Source: Lacrimispora saccharolytica | Lineage (GTDB): Bacteria > Bacillota > Clostridia > Lachnospirales > Lachnospiraceae | NCBI GenBank assembly: GCA_021531795.1 | Contig: JADYUL010000002.1 | Coordinates: 124,001-188,000, forward strand | Length of the DNA stretch: 64,000 nucleotides | Direction of reading: 5' to 3' | Shown here: piece after piece, positions 62,679 to 64,000 of the stretch | Position numbering within the stretch: the stretch's first letter is position 1 | How the letters are laid out: the number at the start of each line of letters is the position of its first letter | Translations under genes and position numbers: made by a program | Notes under the pieces: model-generated | What the model saw: the letters and a program-made list of their open reading frames with translations, nothing else | Told to the model about the DNA's origin: nothing | Database searches by the model: none

Positions 62679-64000
62679 TTATATTGTAGTAAAGTCAACC
62701 GGATTGAACCCAAAGCTTGATACTGCACCGGCTATGGTATTTACTTTATCTTCATCAGCACTGTCAATAAGGCAGTCTACATAGTCGCCGGCTTTCTTAA
62801 GCATGGCTGCATCATCATAGATGCTGGCGACCCTGAACCCGAAGTCACCGCTCTGCCTAATTCCCTGTACTTCTCCGGGACCTCTCATGTTAAGATCACA
62901 TTCGGCAATATGGAAGCCGTCATTGCTGTTGTTGACTATCTCCAGTCGTTTGGCCGAAACCTCAGAGTCCGACGTATTGATAAATATACAGTAACCCTGC
63001 GCATCACCTCGACCTATTCGTCCTCTTATCTGATGAAGAGTAGACAGTCCGAATCTGTCGGCATTCTCAACCATCATAACAGTAGCATTGGGTACATTTA
63101 CACCAACCTCAATTACGGTTGTTGATACTAAAACATCGATATTCCCCTGTGAGAACCGGTTCATAATATCATTCTTCTCACTGCTTTTCATCCTGCCGTG
63201 TAAATAATCGATTCTGAGTGTCGGCAGAACCTCCCTGAGTGTCATTGTATAATCAATTACATTGCACAGGTCCACACCCTCACTTTCATCTATCATGGGA
63301 CAGATAACATAGGCCTGATGACCTGCGTTAACCTCTTTCTCAATAAATTTATATGATGAATTCCTCTTATCGATCCCGACCACACAATTCTTAATCGGCT
63401 TCCTGTCTGAAGGCAGTTCGTCAAGCACGGAAAGCTTTACTCCCTTGAACATAGTCATGGACATGCTTCGTGGAATCGGCGTCGCACTCATAACCAGAAT
63501 ATGCGCATTGTCGAAGTTGGCCAGAGCCTCACGCTGTTTCACACCGAAACGGTGCTGCTCATCGGTTATCGCAAGTGACAGATCCTTATATTCCACATCA
63601 TTAATCAGAGCATGAGTACCGATAATCACGTTGTATTTTCCGGTCTTAATCGCTTCTCGTATGCTCTTCTTATCCGATGCTTTAAGAGAACCTGTAAGTA
63701 GTACCGGCTTGATATTTACTTTATATTTATTCACCAGTTCAAGTGCAAATTCATAATGCTGACAGGCCAGCACCTCTGTCGGAGCCATCAGTGCTCCCTG
63801 ATGATTGTTTGCCGCGTTCATAATGAGACTAAGGAAGGCCACGATGGTCTTGCCGCTACCCACATCTCCCTGCAGCATACGATTCATACAGATACCTGAG
63901 GTCATATCAGCCTTGATCTCCTCAAAACAACGCAGCTGTGCATTTGTTAGTCTGTATGGCAGCATCTCGATCAGACGTGAAGTATCAGCCACTTCAATCA
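62679..64000 (-). CDS. recG: ATP-dependent DNA helicase RecG, C-terminal two-thirds (cut by window end)
   Basis: RecG remodels stalled forks and branched DNA. About 440 C-terminal residues are visible: Walker A GDVGSGKTIVAF, the DEQHRFG box, motif VI region TIEVGVNVPNAT with QIRGRIGRGDAQG, and GPGEVQGIRQSG. The N-terminal wedge domain lies beyond base 64000; the frame remains open to the edge. Methionine at 63992 is probably internal. Confidence 0.93.
   Translation of the reverse strand, partial: IEVADTSRLIEMLPYRLTNAQLRCFEEIKADMTSGICMNRMLQGDVGSGKTIVAFLSLIMNAANNHQGALMAPTEVLACQHYEFALELVNKYKVNIKPVLLTGSLKASDKKSIREAIKTGKYNVIIGTHALINDVEYKDLSLAITDEQHRFGVKQREALANFDNAHILVMSATPIPRSMSMTMFKGVKLSVLDELPSDRKPIKNCVVGIDKRNSSYKFIEKEVNAGHQAYVICPMIDESEGVDLCNVIDYTMTLREVLPTLRIDYLHGRMKSSEKNDIMNRFSQGNIDVLVSTTVIEVGVNVPNATVMMVENADRFGLSTLHQIRGRIGRGDAQGYCIFINTSDSEVSAKRLEIVNNSNDGFHIAECDLNMRGPGEVQGIRQSGDFGFRVASIYDDAAMLKKAGDYVDCLIDSADEDKVNTIAGAVSSFGFNPVDFTTI

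Noticed and set aside
1-64000. CRISPR arrays, insertion sequences, rRNA or tRNA genes.
   Set aside because: No regularly spaced repeats, transposase-like frames or cloverleaf/rRNA signatures were seen on either strand by eye.

Overview
The window looks like ordinary chromosome from a Gram-positive anaerobe of the class Clostridia, most likely a Lachnospiraceae member of the Butyrivibrio/Roseburia type. The grounds are AT-leaning codon use, strong Shine-Dalgarno sites with ATG/TTG starts, L27 made with the Firmicutes N-terminal extension beside its protease Prp, SepF and YneA-type division proteins, a short-form HisG that needs HisZ, and the gene order mreBCD-PBP2-minC-rodA-mgsA. The genus is inferred from gene content and was not tested by a search. 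I saw no rRNA, tRNA, CRISPR array, insertion sequence or prophage. About 64 protein genes are packed with very short gaps or small overlaps.

Layout. 1-12.8 kb (+): the tail of a membrane protein, two FAD oxidoreductases, proB, 5-formyl-THF cyclo-ligase, then miaB-mutS-mutL-miaA (tRNA modification and mismatch repair) and a PLP-lyase. 12.8-21.3 kb (+): the rod-shape and wall block mreB-mreC-mreD-PBP2-minC-rodA-mgsA-DacA. 21.4-29.3 kb (+): an orphan P-loop protein, a HlyD-like anchor, yggS, sepF, aroB, lspA, two RluA-type pseudouridine synthases, a cytidylate-kinase-like protein and recU. 29.35-34.3 kb (+): a compact histidine operon behind a consensus promoter. 34.3-38.6 kb (+): rplU-prp-rpmA-obgE-yhbY-nadD-yqeK-rsfS. 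38.6-39.8 kb: the divergent SOS pair lexA (-) and a yneA homologue (+). 39.8-41.85 kb (+): a TtcA-like thiolase and a Xer-type recombinase. 41.84-64 kb: every gene is on the minus strand. Read in transcription order these are recG (cut by the window end), degV, parE, parC, rsmD, coaD, a coiled-coil protein, an amidase, an RsuA-type synthase, a HAD hydrolase, a membrane protein, two radical-SAM-linked proteins, RNase E/G, a FeoA-FeoB fusion, an amino-acid ABC transporter, a kinase-like protein and an AI-2E family exporter.

How the parts fit. Wall elongation (Mre, PBP2, RodA), septation (MinC, SepF, YneA) and DNA repair (MutSL, RecU, RecG, LexA) dominate, with translation and ribosome-assembly factors. 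The clearest oddities are protein architecture changes: HisZ and HisG in one chain, a catalytically degenerate HisA/HisF-like barrel ahead of HisI-HisE, FeoA fused to FeoB, PBP2 with an inserted region of about 240 residues, RNase E/G without its zinc-link, and a MinC that has lost both its minD/minE neighbours and the RSGQ motif used to bind MinD. No wholly new multi-gene system is evident; the MinC and histidine anomalies are the best leads.
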